Positions 36,829 through 46,092 are shown, counted from the stretch's first letter. The stretch is DNA of 64,000 nt from UBA1309 sp047605645 (GCA_047605645.1 JASGFJ010000022.1:1-64000), one strand, 5' to 3'. Numbers and translations: made by a program. Notes: a model not told the origin generated them from the letters alone.

Positions 36829-36994
36829 AAAAAAAAATTATTTGTAATATAATTCAGTCTAAATTAAGTAAACTCTTATTCTGAAACAACAGAAAGTAAA
36901 GAAAGTTGAGAAAAAATGAAAAGAAAAAACCAGAATACCGTTCCCAATGGCAAACCTGGCGGCAAACCTCATATTATTGCATGGCAGCCATAGT

Positions 36995-37030
36995 AAAAAA
37001 AACCGCCCCAGAGGATTCCCCTGAGACGGC
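36995..37030 (-). terminator. intrinsic terminator closing the lipoprotein cluster
   Basis: On the minus strand an 11-bp stem (GCCGTCTCAGGGG pairing with CTCTGGGGCGG through G-T wobbles, loop AATC) is followed by eight Ts (36995-37002). It lies 30 bases downstream of the last lipoprotein gene and marks the end of the 37061-47379 cluster. Confidence 0.8.
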
Positions 37031-37060
37031 TAAACCCGATTATGTGCATATCGCTGTCAG

Positions 37061-37690
37061 TTATAAAATCACGCCCCATTCGGCCACGAAAAATCCTTGC
37101 CTCGCAAAAGGGACGATATGCGGTGTTTGCAGTTTTCGTTCTCCCGACTTCTCGGCTTTGATCAAATAGTGCAAACGTAGAATCCGATCGGGAGAAAGTG
37201 AAAAGTCGAGGTGAATAACCTTATCCACCCTTTCGTTCGTTTGCGGATAAATGGCAAAGAAAGGATAATCTTTGAAGCGAGGAATCCAATAGTCGATAAA
37301 ATCCTTTATTTCCGCATCACTGAATCCATATTCTTTCATATTCCGTAAGAAGAAAGATTTCAGATTTTCTTTCTTTACAACCCAACCCGATTGTTTCTGC
37401 CAAACATCGGGCTGCACACTTTCATAAAAAAGATATGTATACTTCTTATCAATAACACCCTGTGTGTCTACCGATACGTTCCAACCGCTTCTATACTCAG
37501 GAATAGATGTCGTAATTCTGCCTCCTTTCGGGAAAGAGACTTTCACATCCAGGCGGATAGGTTTCGTCGGATATATGTAGATATTCGGTTTATAATCAGG
37601 GGGATCTTCGGAAGGATTACAGGCCAATATGAAAAAAGCTGAAATAAAAGCGAAACAATACGTCAAACGATAAAGAAAGAGTTTATTCAT
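37061..37690 (-). CDS. lipoprotein with KPxIYxYPTKP-type domain, function unknown
   Basis: 209 residues. The lipoprotein signal MNKLFLYRLTYCFAFISAFF ends in the lipobox ILAC (Cys24). The mature part opens KPNIYIYPTKPIRLDVKVSF, then YRSGWNVSVDTQGVIDKKYTYLFYE. This strand pattern recurs in a widespread bacterial family of unknown function with a KPVIYLYP-like opening; I know no activity for it. It is the last gene of the sigma/FecR-associated cluster and probably sits in the outer membrane. Confidence 0.8.
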   Translation of the reverse strand: MNKLFLYRLTYCFAFISAFFILACNPSEDPPDYKPNIYIYPTKPIRLDVKVSFPKGGRITTSIPEYRSGWNVSVDTQGVIDKKYTYLFYESVQPDVWQKQSGWVVKKENLKSFFLRNMKEYGFSDAEIKDFIDYWIPRFKDYPFFAIYPQTNERVDKVIHLDFSLSPDRILRLHYLIKAEKSGERKLQTPHIVPFARQGFFVAEWGVIL

Positions 37691-37739
37691 TGTGCTATTT
37701 TTTGAAATTCATACGAAATACTTCTACCAAAGGAATCTT

Positions 37740-38345
37740 TTAGCTATCTTCTGTTCTAAAATTGGATGTAGCGAAAATAGTATAGTCAAAGCGTCCGTTG
37801 CGGATATGTGTAACAACTCCGTTCTGATTCGTGCTTTCAAAACCAAAAGTTCCGGAGATAACAGCTGAGGAAGAGTCCTGAACCTGTATGTTTCGAAAAT
37901 AAAGTTGTCCTTTTCCGCCATTACTACTAGAAGAAACCGCATCCCTCGGAAAAAGAGAACCGGCATTCAGCACACCATCAAGCTCCAATATCTTCCCATC
38001 CAACTGCTTCAAATCTTCTATTTTCTGAATATGATAGCCCTTAAGGTGGAACTGAATTTGAAAATCCTGACCATCCATCTCACCGCAATAAGTAATCTGC
38101 AGACTGTCCTGCTCGGGATAAGATACAATATCGGGGCGATCGATAATCCCGCCAAAGAAAGTCTGTACGATTGATCTCCATACTTTCCCATCTATCAAAG
38201 CTCCGGCGGTGTTATTGCCTTCTTCTGTATATTTGGGAAGCCGGGGATCTATAGGATCTTCTACAAAAATCCCCGTACATGCCGTCTGCCAGAATACAAG
38301 CCAAAGAATACAGGACAACTTAATTGTATAGTTTAATCTTTTCAT
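37740..38345 (-). CDS. small lipoprotein, unrecognised
   Basis: 201 residues. A lipoprotein signal (MKRLNYTIKLSCILWLVFWQ) ends at Cys23 in TACTG. The mature part has NNTAGALIDGKVWRS, a segment seen in many Bacteroidota surface lipoproteins, and ends in a beta-rich region (VVTHIRNGRFDYTIFATSNF). No enzyme motif. Its start overlaps the upstream beta-barrel gene by 26 bases, indicating translational coupling. Confidence 0.78.
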   Translation of the reverse strand: MKRLNYTIKLSCILWLVFWQTACTGIFVEDPIDPRLPKYTEEGNNTAGALIDGKVWRSIVQTFFGGIIDRPDIVSYPEQDSLQITYCGEMDGQDFQIQFHLKGYHIQKIEDLKQLDGKILELDGVLNAGSLFPRDAVSSSSNGGKGQLYFRNIQVQDSSSAVISGTFGFESTNQNGVVTHIRNGRFDYTIFATSNFRTEDS

Positions 38346-38967
38346 TATATAAATAGAATTTTAGGCCTACAGACCAGGTGATATTTCTCAAATCATGTAT
38401 ATTTTTCCTGAAAGTGCCCATTTCATCGATATCATAATAATCAAGCATCGGCAACAGGCCATAGGTCAGTTTCGGTGCAACAGAGATTTTTCGCATTATT
38501 TTAAACTCTGTCCCGAATACAAATCCGAAATCAAAATCATTATAAGTTTTGTCCCAATACTTGATATTCGATTTCACGAGTCCTGCAAATTCAACTCCGC
38601 CTTGTAAAGAGACAGACTTCACTAGTTTATAATCCATTAATACGGAAAATGTCAGATAATCGAAGCGACGTTTGTAGGTTTGATCCAAATGCTGCCGATA
38701 CCCTCTCTGCTCGTAATTGAATTCATTAATCACAGATATTCTTTCTGCACAACGAAAAGGCTGGTATTGTACAGAAAATCCCAACCGGGAGCCAAACATT
38801 CCCTTTTTTCCGGGCATAAAAGTTTCATTCCGGATATCTGAATAATTCATACCTGCCATAAAAGCAACCTGTGCCTGCATGGGGAAACTATGGTAGAACA
38901 AACCGATCAGAAACAATCCGATAAAATATCTCCACCTCAATGACGGATAGCTGATTTTATTTTTCAT
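38320..38967 (-). CDS. outer-membrane beta-barrel protein (PorT-like)
   Basis: 215 residues. The signal sequence ends near PMQAQ, and the mature part begins VAFMAGMNYSDIRNETFMPG and alternates aromatic and polar strands to a terminal SVGLKFYLYNEKIKLYN. This is the pattern of small PorT/OMP_b-brl_2 barrels. It overlaps the next lipoprotein gene by 26 bases. It may form the outer-membrane pore or anchor for the lipoproteins of this cluster; this is inference from position. Confidence 0.8.
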   Translation of the reverse strand: MKNKISYPSLRWRYFIGLFLIGLFYHSFPMQAQVAFMAGMNYSDIRNETFMPGKKGMFGSRLGFSVQYQPFRCAERISVINEFNYEQRGYRQHLDQTYKRRFDYLTFSVLMDYKLVKSVSLQGGVEFAGLVKSNIKYWDKTYNDFDFGFVFGTEFKIMRKISVAPKLTYGLLPMLDYYDIDEMGTFRKNIHDLRNITWSVGLKFYLYNEKIKLYN

Positions 38968-39313
38968 TTAATTTTTCAAAAAAAACATTATATCAACAAC
39001 CGGGCTTATCTGAATGCTCATCAGAATCCCCCGGAAAACCGATTAATACCTGTTAAGATTTTATTCGTTGAGAAGCTTCGTTGTGTAATTTCTATACCGA
39101 AGATTGTTTTTTCATCTGCCCGATAATTAAATATCGGGCTATCCGCTAATCACAGACGAAGAATTAGACAGACTGACAAAATTTCCTTCTGATATTCGTT
39201 CTAACAATATATGCGAACTTCTATTAGAGAACAAGCAGAACTACTCTCGAAGAAACTCTTTACTAATTTTCAAATATAGTTTCGCTCTTTTTCGAACAGT
39301 ACGTAACAGATTT
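38968..39313. other. gap inside the lipoprotein cluster
   Basis: 346 bases. CCGGG near 39000-39004 and CCCGG near 39029-39034 can pair as a hairpin with an inner TCTGA/TCAGA pairing, but no T-run follows on the minus strand directly. No coding frame recognised; it could hold an internal promoter. Confidence 0.35.
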
Positions 39314-39727
39314 TCATCTTCCATCGTCTTCCATTTTCAGCATGTTCCGAAGTGTCATCTTTTTTTCCAACAGTGGATTAATTACCCGGGTAGTATCACA
39401 GATCACAATTTGAACATCCTCATCAATGCCCAGATGGAAGGAAGCAACTGTTTCGACATACACCAGGTCGCTGTTCACACTGATATAGAATTTCAACGGA
39501 AAGGAAGCCGGAAGTTTCACACCCCGATAAGTTTCGTTCTCACAAAGAGTAATCTGTTCGGAAGTTTGCCCGGGCAGAATCTGGTTACGAATAGCTAATC
39601 CACCCCACTCTACATTCTTGAGGATGACTTTCGGTAATTTATTCTGTACACAGATGTTCGATTCTCTGTATCTGCAGGAAGCAAAAACAAAAGCAAGAAA
39701 CGCAATAATAAATAAATATTTTTTCAT
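39314..39727 (-). CDS. small lipoprotein, unrecognised
   Basis: 137 residues. Signal MKKYLFIIAFLAFVFA with lipobox ending at Cys18 (ASCRYRES). The mature region is a short beta-rich domain (ICVQNKLPKVILKNVEW, ENETYRGVKLPASFPLKFYI) without catalytic motifs. It lies 9 bases after the previous lipoprotein gene, in the same operon. Possibly a ligand-binding surface lipoprotein. Confidence 0.75.
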   Translation of the reverse strand: MKKYLFIIAFLAFVFASCRYRESNICVQNKLPKVILKNVEWGGLAIRNQILPGQTSEQITLCENETYRGVKLPASFPLKFYISVNSDLVYVETVASFHLGIDEDVQIVICDTTRVINPLLEKKMTLRNMLKMEDDGR

Positions 39728-39736
39728 GTCCCTGAG

Positions 39737-40306
39737 TTATTTTTTTAGTGTTATATGTATATCTCCTGCATAAGAACTGGTTGTGTTCTGCACCACGGTG
39801 AATTTCCGAAAGACATGAGGCTTCAATGAAATCCATTCTTGTTGTACATTTTTGAACTTAATTTCAGCCACTTCACATACATACTCTCCAGGAGTGAGCA
39901 CGACGCGGTTATGCAAGTATTCTACAAAATCACCAGCTGTCTGCAAATTATCGGTTGACAAGAGATAAGGAGCAACCACCAGATAGCTGATCGGCAAACG
40001 CGAAAATTTCAGGTCTGCCGCCACCACATCGGTATTTCCTGTCGTATCGATACTTTCGGAAGGAAATATCCCCCATTGCCTGCCATTCACATTCAAACGA
40101 ATGCTATCAATGCGGTGAGTATTCAGATAGCCGTACTCACCTGCAACATCAAGGGTGAATGTTATCTGCTTAAACTTGTTCTGGTTTTCCGTTCCATCAA
40201 TCACGACGCCATCGAACTGACCTATATAGTTATCATTTCCGCTGCTGCATCCCCAAAAGAGGAATGCCAGGAAAGGAATTGCTCCGTAAAAAATTAAATT
40301 TTTCAT
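39737..40306 (-). CDS. small lipoprotein, unrecognised
   Basis: 189 residues. The start MKNLIFYGAIPFLAFLFWGC at 40306 gives a proper lipobox (Cys20); the longer frame to 40345 adds a hydrophobic stretch and overlaps the decayed gene. The mature part has QFDGVVIDGTENQNKFKQIT and several strands ending DIHITLKK, with no recognised domain. Its position 36 bases after the pseudogene and 9 bases before the next lipoprotein indicates one transcript. Confidence 0.75.
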   Translation of the reverse strand: MKNLIFYGAIPFLAFLFWGCSSGNDNYIGQFDGVVIDGTENQNKFKQITFTLDVAGEYGYLNTHRIDSIRLNVNGRQWGIFPSESIDTTGNTDVVAADLKFSRLPISYLVVAPYLLSTDNLQTAGDFVEYLHNRVVLTPGEYVCEVAEIKFKNVQQEWISLKPHVFRKFTVVQNTTSSYAGDIHITLKK

Positions 40307-40341
40307 TATTACTATCATTATATAAATAGTTAAAGAGGGTT

Positions 40342-40786
40342 TCATTTTTTTTGACTGACACCTATTCCATCAAAATAGTTTCCGGATTGCAAGCCGATCC
40401 GAAAGAATCGATCCTGACTAGTGTCATTTTGCGCCACTTTAATCACAAGGCTCTTTGAGGAATTTTTCGTGATGATAAACCAGGAACTTTCAATTTCCTG
40501 AATCTTCCAATCGACTCCTTTTTCATCAGCCGTATTTGCATTTGCCCAGAAAGCCCTTTGCTTCTCAACTTTGTATATCGGGATTATTTGCAAGCCATAC
40601 CGACTCGCCATTCATATTGGCATAATCAAGAATGTACCTTGAGTTGTTAGCTGTGCTACTCCTCCCGAACGGTTAAAAGTGATTTCTTTTTTATTGAGTT
40701 GAATAACATCCATCGGCATTTTCGACAGAGCAGGATGAAAAAATCATCAGGCAGGTAATCATTTAAAGTGATACTTGCCTTTTCAT
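40342..40786 (-). pseudogene. decayed lipoprotein gene (stops and frameshifts)
   Basis: Pieces of one lipoprotein lie in order but in different frames. An ATG at 40786 gives MKRQVSL then a stop. Next comes MITCLMIFSSCS, a lipoprotein signal with lipobox. After a frame change it reads MDVIQLNKKEITFNRSGGVA. After another it reads YILDYANMNGESVWLANNPD, and it returns to the frame of 40342-40611 (VEKQRAFWANANTADEKG to the stop). The strand pattern EITFNRSGG...WLANNP...WFIITKNSSKSLVIKVAQND resembles BACON/Ig-like modules of Bacteroidota lipoproteins. At least one stop and three frame changes argue for a dead gene rather than a single sequencing error. Confidence 0.65.
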
Positions 40787-40888
40787 CTCAATACGATTTT
40801 TATATAAAATTTTTTAGCATAAAGATTATCCGGCATCTCATTTTCAGGACGTATGGCTAACGACCGAACAAAGAATTATTCAAAGAAT

Positions 40889-42049
40889 TTATTGTGAATA
40901 TTTATTTATCAAACGCACCATCAGGTTGTTAAGCAACTCAACCTGATATTCGCCGACATTAGGCTCCAGATGCTTGTTGCCAACGCCGCTGTCATCGGTG
41001 ATGAAGACATATGTTCCGTTTGTGCTGATCGAGAAAAACCTCATCAAAGCTTCTGTTTTCTCGTCAATACCACTTGCCGTAACCGGTATTATTTTTATGC
41101 CGGTTTCCAGACCTTTGTTTATGGAACTCTTAATGGATTCCATGACGGATTGATTGTAATGAGGAGGAGCATCCAGAACAAGAAACAGCAGCTTGGTTTT
41201 TGCTTGTTGCGACCATTGTAATTCATTAACAGCTTTGTCCAAAGCCGAATGTACAGCTTCCGGATAATCACCGCCGCCTGCTGCCTCTTGCTTTCTGATA
41301 AATTCAATTGTGTTGGAAGTATTTTCAGTGAAACCGGAAACTTTTGTCACATAATCATCTCCTTCATCGCGATAGAACACCGAGGAAGTAAACAAGGATG
41401 CTCCTTTATTGGCGCCTTTCACCCGGGAAAGCACATCCATTAATTCTGTTTTTAAATATTCGAGTTCATCTCCCATTGAACCTGTTGCATCCACGACAAA
41501 AGATATTTCAATTCGATCATCCACCGTTTGCTGATGTGTAACAAGGTGATTGATACCTTCCCGAAAAGGTTTTACCTGTGACAAAATTGCGGCACCGTCA
41601 TTCACATCAATGGAAAGAGTCGAATAATCGAGGTTTGTATTTGCCTGAAAAAGATCCGGCCATAGTTCAGCCTTCCCAAAATTATCCGTTCTTGCCCGAA
41701 AGACAGGTATGTCGTTTCTCTTCAGAACCACTGAGGCATTCACAACAGGTACAGATGCACTGCTCAGCACCTCCACTGATATTCTGTTGTTCGGATAAAA
41801 GCCCCAATACGCGGGCATCTCTTTGTAGTTGTCTTTTGTCAGCAAGTCATTCCAGAACGACCAGTTATCGAGGTCATTCCATTCTCCGGCTGTAATCACG
41901 CCCGGTTCTTTCTGTGAACCGCCGCCTTCTTTTCCCCCTTCGCCGGATGCAAACTTACCTCCGTCTGAATCAGATGCTCCAGAATCGGTATTACAACTTA
42001 CAGCGAACATAAACAGTGACGCAAATAAAAAATAGAAGAATCGTTTCAT
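40889..42049 (-). CDS. von Willebrand factor A-domain lipoprotein
   Basis: 386 residues. Signal MKRFFYFLFASLFMFAVS with Cys19, then a Gly/Ser/Asp-rich tether. A beta-sandwich of carboxypeptidase-regulatory type (about 88-175; ISVEVLSSASVPVVNASVVL) precedes a vWA domain (about 180-380) with the metal-ion site DATGS (Asp187 to Ser191), the ASLFTSSVFYRDEGDDYVT strand and LLFLVLDAPPHYN. The start at 42049 was preferred over 42061 by signal-peptide shape. vWA domains bind protein or glycan ligands through the metal; this one is displayed at the cell surface or faces the periplasm. It belongs to the sigma/FecR cluster. Confidence 0.88.
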   Translation of the reverse strand: MKRFFYFLFASLFMFAVSCNTDSGASDSDGGKFASGEGGKEGGGSQKEPGVITAGEWNDLDNWSFWNDLLTKDNYKEMPAYWGFYPNNRISVEVLSSASVPVVNASVVLKRNDIPVFRARTDNFGKAELWPDLFQANTNLDYSTLSIDVNDGAAILSQVKPFREGINHLVTHQQTVDDRIEISFVVDATGSMGDELEYLKTELMDVLSRVKGANKGASLFTSSVFYRDEGDDYVTKVSGFTENTSNTIEFIRKQEAAGGGDYPEAVHSALDKAVNELQWSQQAKTKLLFLVLDAPPHYNQSVMESIKSSINKGLETGIKIIPVTASGIDEKTEALMRFFSISTNGTYVFITDDSGVGNKHLEPNVGEYQVELLNNLMVRLINKYSQ

Positions 42050-42521
42050 AGGATTGTACATTTTATGTTAATATTTAATCTATCGATACCGATTAGTGTT
42101 TATTATTGAATAATAGTTTATTTGATTATCAGGGATATACAAAACATATTTTCTTTAATCTATTGAAAATCATCTTTTTAAAAACACGATTCACTGTTGA
42201 CTAATAATACTTTAACCTCAAATATTATTCTATATAGTATCTATTATTTGGCAGAAAATCAGGTTCCATTTTCGTCCATAAAATATCTCTTTTCAAGCGT
42301 CACAACTGACTAATCTATCTGCATTATTGATTTCGCCAATTCGAAAAATGAATCCTCACTCGATATCAATTATTCTATCGAACCCACCTTAATATCTGGT
42401 TAGTATATAGTTACTCAAGTTTGCCGTATTTCTCCTGAAATTTCGCTGTCTGATTTTCTTTCAATTCACAAGAATGATTTATCAGGCTTGTTTTTTCGGA
42501 ATATAATTGAAAACCAGATAT
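42050..42521. other. gap upstream of the vWA gene, contains a diverged repeat
   Basis: About 470 A+T-rich bases. The plus-strand stretch 42124-42253 resembles 56111-56216 (see the repeat entries). No gene recognised; a promoter for the vWA gene could lie here, but I see no clean TAnnTTTG on the minus strand. Confidence 0.35.
42124..42253 (+). repeat. diverged intergenic repeat, copy 1
   Basis: Two blocks match copy 2 at 56111-56216 in the same order and strand: GATTATCAGGGATATACAAA with the following ACA, and a downstream block from ACTAATAATAC through CTCAAATATTATTCTATATA to ATTATTTGGCA. By eye the second block is roughly three-quarters identical over about 50 bases. Confidence 0.4.
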
Positions 42522-42800
42522 CTACAAATATCGATGCTCACTATCCGACAGTTTTATTTTAAATTTCAGATACGAAGAAACGCCCTCTTTCGCCCGAAGC
42601 ATTTCTATGGCAAATATGCCTTTCTGAGAGTCATTTCCCTATTTTTCAGGAAATACATATCTATCCCCTTGCGTCTGACCGGTATTTGTGAAAACAAAAC
42701 GATATCCACCTCCGACCACAACAGGATCATTGTTCTCATTGCAATAAGCAACAGGCCAATAACTAATAAACCATACGAAAAAAATGCTTTTTGTTTTCAT
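42522..42800 (-). pseudogene. small exported-protein gene interrupted by an in-frame TAG
   Basis: From ATG 42800 the frame reads MKTKSIFFVWFISYWPVAYC, then NENNDPVVVGGGYRFVFTNT and GQTQGDRYVFPEK. It stops at a TAG (42639-42641) but continues in the same frame as GNDSQKGIFAIEMLRAKEG and VSSYLKFKIKLSDSEHRYL to a second TAG at 42522-42524. The post-stop stretch is as protein-like as the first part, so a single nonsense change in a 92-residue secreted protein is the simplest reading. It may be the remnant of a longer lipoprotein. Low to moderate confidence. Confidence 0.4.
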
Positions 42801-42842
42801 CCTGTTTTTGTTTTTAGGTTTTGACAAGTATGTTGTTTGCCT

Positions 42843-42864
42843 GGAGATGTAAAAAAACATCTCC
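42843..42864. repeat. short perfect inverted repeat downstream of lipoprotein 42941
   Basis: GGAGATGT and ACATCTCC with an A6 loop (U6 on the minus strand). No T-run follows the stem, so it is not a clear terminator; it could be an mRNA-stabilising or processing hairpin within the cluster transcript. Confidence 0.4.
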
Positions 42865-42940
42865 GAATAGTTGCATCGGCACTCCTTTTTGTGAGTTATT
42901 TATCCGACACTGGAAAAAAATTCAGGAAAAAGGCGATCCG

Positions 42941-43474
42941 CTATTCCCTGTATCGCCCCTCGAGTTTAAGCTGGTTAATAAACAATTTCCATTCACTCGC
43001 TATTTTGCCGGTGTTCTCATCGCGAAGCTGTTGAATTCCCAGGGAATTTTCCAACACCGAAATATCCGGATATCCATCTTTGAGATAAAAGCGGTTCTCG
43101 GTCTGACTGTAAAAAAAAACGAGGCTGTTTATTATTTGTGAATTAATTTCAGACACAAAAAAAGAAGAAAATAGGTATTGGTTTTTTATATAAAACTTCA
43201 GCCGTTCGTATTTGCTAGTCGTCGAAATAAGTTGAGCTACCGAATAATTATCGATAAAACGCATTTCTTTTGTTGTCGCATTAAACCACAGGATCCTGTC
43301 TCCCGAGACTATCAGACTATCCGAATTATCTTCCAAGGAACTGGCAACCAAATGAAACATCAGAGAGGAGGAATTACTCGGTGAGGGGTCGTCGTCTGAG
43401 CTATCATCCATGCTTGAACATCCGGAGAGGAAAAAGCCGGCTATAACGGTATATATCAGAATCAATTTATTCAT
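42941..43474 (-). CDS. lipoprotein paired with the TonB-dependent receptor
   Basis: 177 residues. Signal MNKLILIYTVIAGFFLSG with lipobox LSGC, then a Ser/Asp-rich tether (SSMDDSSDDDPSPSN). The C-terminal part ends ENTGKIASEWKLFINQLKLE. No recognised domain. The start at 43474 was chosen for signal shape; the frame could open at 43483. It follows the receptor gene within 12 bases. In Bacteroidota such a lipoprotein next to a TonB receptor often acts as a surface-binding partner, though this is not a SusD homologue. Confidence 0.75.
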   Translation of the reverse strand: MNKLILIYTVIAGFFLSGCSSMDDSSDDDPSPSNSSSLMFHLVASSLEDNSDSLIVSGDRILWFNATTKEMRFIDNYSVAQLISTTSKYERLKFYIKNQYLFSSFFVSEINSQIINSLVFFYSQTENRFYLKDGYPDISVLENSLGIQQLRDENTGKIASEWKLFINQLKLEGRYRE

Positions 43475-43485
43475 TATCAACACAT

Positions 43486-46092
43486 TTAAAATTCAACTGT
43501 TGGTTTTTCTCTTTCATCCTGCCTCACTCCATTTCGTCGTTCCATCGGTTTACTGCTGTCGTGGTTGAAACGGAAACTCAGTTTGAAAAGCAAAAGATTA
43601 TTGTAAGGTTTCAGGTTGAGCTTAGAGTTCTCACTGTATAGCGAAGAATTTAGTTTTCGACGTTGCTCATAATTGACTCCCAGCGCTAAAGGAGGAATGT
43701 ATGAACAAGACATCACAATCCGTTTTTTCCAGAATTCTTTATTAAGAGCCACCTCCCAGTAATCGCGATCCACCATTTGATATCCTTGGATAAGCAGCAT
43801 CTTTTTCATGTTACGATGGTATCCCAGTTGAAATCCGAAAGCCAATTTGGGATGATAGTAATTCAACTGCATATCAGCCAGCCAGCCTTGGGGGTTGTTA
43901 CCGGCGTCAGTCGAGGCCGCCGAACTGCGATAATAAATAAGCTGGCTGCTCCAGCGAAAATAACGCCCGATAGATTGGTCGTAGGTGCTTTGCAAACGGA
44001 ATTCTTTCATATCCGTATTGTAAAAGGTACGGTAAAGTTTAAACTCGCGTTGAATATAAGACTCACTGATACCGTCTTTGGTATAAATAAACGAAGGACT
44101 CAATATCAATTTGTCCCAAAGAGAAACACGAATGGCACAAATGTGATGCAAAGCCGATTTCAATTCGGGATTACCCACCTGTGACAGGTAGTTGTCAATC
44201 ACCAGACTCATCGGACTTAGCTGGAACAATCCGGGATAAAACTGAGTGGTAGAATAAGAAGCATTTACATTCACTGCCTTATGTACATTAAAATTCGCCT
44301 GCACGTAAGGCAACAAACGCGAATATACCAGCTTTTCCTCCCGATTATAAGTCCGGACATGCTCGTAGGCAACTCCAATCTTCCATTGTATCCGTTTCGA
44401 CGGATAGACAGAGAGATACGTGAAGTATTTATCGCGAAACTCACGGTAATCGAGAAAGCCGACTCCCTGACTGCTTTCAGAAGCATACTTCCGCCAGGAA
44501 TGAGCATATCCGCCATGAAGTGAAAGCCGGTCTGAAAGCAGATACTGTCCTTCCAGATTAAGCAAGGTATGCCTTTTATACTCATTGTAATTGTTTCCGC
44601 TGACCTGCTCCTGAATGTCGCGAAGGCGGTATTCGTTATTCATATCGTTGACATAGTGGTTATAGGAAAAGTCACCGTAGATTTGCAAGCGACTACTCCA
44701 TTGCCCCTGATAAAACAACGTTCCCACAAACGTACGCGATGAGGTCTCATCTTTCGCCGAGTCCTTTGTATCACGCTGCTCAAGGGTTTCTATCTCCGTA
44801 CGACGCAATTCGAATGCCTGCGTTGCATGAATACTATCAGAGATAAAATCAGTCTGAAGGCCAACGACATGTCCGGGTGCCACATTCAGATTCATTCCTG
44901 CAGAAAAAGAAGAACTGCGGGCATTGTATCCATGATTCGGACTTGAGTGAGAGATTCCTTCCGATTCGAGCCGAATACCTCTGTATGTCAATTCTTTGAA
45001 AACGGGTAATTGTCTATTCTCGATGTTCCTTGTAAAGGAGGTATAGAAACTAAAATTCTTATGAACATAATTGACTCCCAAGTCAAGCTTGTCGCTTAGC
45101 CTATGATTGTTCCCTTCCTGTTTTCGGAGAGTAAGAGAGGAATAATAAGAGGTATAGATATCATAGCCTCTGTAGTCGCTCTTGAGTCGTAGATTGACAA
45201 TAGCAGTATATCCATCGGAAACAAAACGTCCCGATGATTCATTAATAACCTCCACCGAATGAATTCTAGCAGGAGACAGATTCCGGATATAACTTTCTGT
45301 TTTTTGTACCCCATCCACCAAAAGCAATACTTCTTTGTTGTCATTCACCCGGATGGAATGGGTCATTCTGTCGAAATAGACTCCAGGAATTCTATCAATC
45401 AGATCTTCGGCATTGGACGTTCCGGGAATCATGTCAGGTGTTATTTCATAGGTTGTTTTATTTAATTGATGCTTGATTTCCTTTTCTGAAACGATGGCTT
45501 CATCGAGAGCCACCACTTCGGGCTGCAACATAAAAGAATGTGTACGAATAGAGAGGGAAGGAATGTCCTGCAATAAAGTCTGGTAGCCAACATAGCTGAT
45601 TTTTATTCTTCTTGCCTGATCGGGACAATCGACAGCAAAAGCGCCCTCCTCGTCTGAAATGCAGGCAATGAGCGGTTTTCCGTTGCCATCGAGCAAAGTT
45701 ACCGTGGCGAAAGCGAGCACACTCCCCAATCGGCTATCGGTGATTTTCCCGGAGAAAACGGTATTTTTAGCGACCTTTTCTGTTGGAAGATATGTGTTTA
45801 CTCGTTTCATATATTTCTCTGTTGGAACAACAATATAGACTTGGTTTGTTTTTTCTATCCGAAAAGGTTTTCCTTTCAATAAAGCATACAAGGCCTTTTC
45901 TGATGAGTCAAAAGTTCTGGAAACAGTTACCCGGTACCGGGAAAGTGCTTTGTCATCAAATGAGACCTCGAGTCCCAGGGTGTTGATAACAGTATTGAGC
46001 GGTTTATTGACAACACGCAGGCGCACTTCCTGAGAGATAGCGGGACGTGTGAATAAGATAATTATGAAAATGACTGATAAAAGTCTCCTCAC
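43486..46092 (-). CDS. TonB-dependent transducer/receptor with STN domain
   Basis: 868 residues. The signal MRRLLSVIFIIILFTRPAIS is followed by a secretin/TonB N-terminal (STN) domain (about 22-92; VVNKPLNTVINTLGLEVSFD). Then come a carboxypeptidase-like regulatory domain (about 110-192; FSGKITDSRLGSVLAFATVT), a plug (about 200-300; DLIDRIPGVYFDRMTHSI) and an outer-membrane barrel of the OMP_b-brl_3 kind. The STN domain is the part that signals to a FecR-type anti-sigma factor. FecR and sigma genes lie directly upstream, and the start overlaps the fecR stop by 4 bases. The ligand is unknown. Confidence 0.92.
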   Translation of the reverse strand: MRRLLSVIFIIILFTRPAISQEVRLRVVNKPLNTVINTLGLEVSFDDKALSRYRVTVSRTFDSSEKALYALLKGKPFRIEKTNQVYIVVPTEKYMKRVNTYLPTEKVAKNTVFSGKITDSRLGSVLAFATVTLLDGNGKPLIACISDEEGAFAVDCPDQARRIKISYVGYQTLLQDIPSLSIRTHSFMLQPEVVALDEAIVSEKEIKHQLNKTTYEITPDMIPGTSNAEDLIDRIPGVYFDRMTHSIRVNDNKEVLLLVDGVQKTESYIRNLSPARIHSVEVINESSGRFVSDGYTAIVNLRLKSDYRGYDIYTSYYSSLTLRKQEGNNHRLSDKLDLGVNYVHKNFSFYTSFTRNIENRQLPVFKELTYRGIRLESEGISHSSPNHGYNARSSSFSAGMNLNVAPGHVVGLQTDFISDSIHATQAFELRRTEIETLEQRDTKDSAKDETSSRTFVGTLFYQGQWSSRLQIYGDFSYNHYVNDMNNEYRLRDIQEQVSGNNYNEYKRHTLLNLEGQYLLSDRLSLHGGYAHSWRKYASESSQGVGFLDYREFRDKYFTYLSVYPSKRIQWKIGVAYEHVRTYNREEKLVYSRLLPYVQANFNVHKAVNVNASYSTTQFYPGLFQLSPMSLVIDNYLSQVGNPELKSALHHICAIRVSLWDKLILSPSFIYTKDGISESYIQREFKLYRTFYNTDMKEFRLQSTYDQSIGRYFRWSSQLIYYRSSAASTDAGNNPQGWLADMQLNYYHPKLAFGFQLGYHRNMKKMLLIQGYQMVDRDYWEVALNKEFWKKRIVMSCSYIPPLALGVNYEQRRKLNSSLYSENSKLNLKPYNNLLLFKLSFRFNHDSSKPMERRNGVRQDEREKPTVEF

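Noticed and set aside
36906..37169. 87-codon plus-strand frame across the lipoprotein-cluster terminator
   Set aside because: Antisense to the last lipoprotein gene and its terminator; no family features.
42507..43141. Two plus-strand frames of 105-106 codons
   Set aside because: They lie opposite the damaged small gene and the lipoprotein gene; their content looks like reversed coding sequence.
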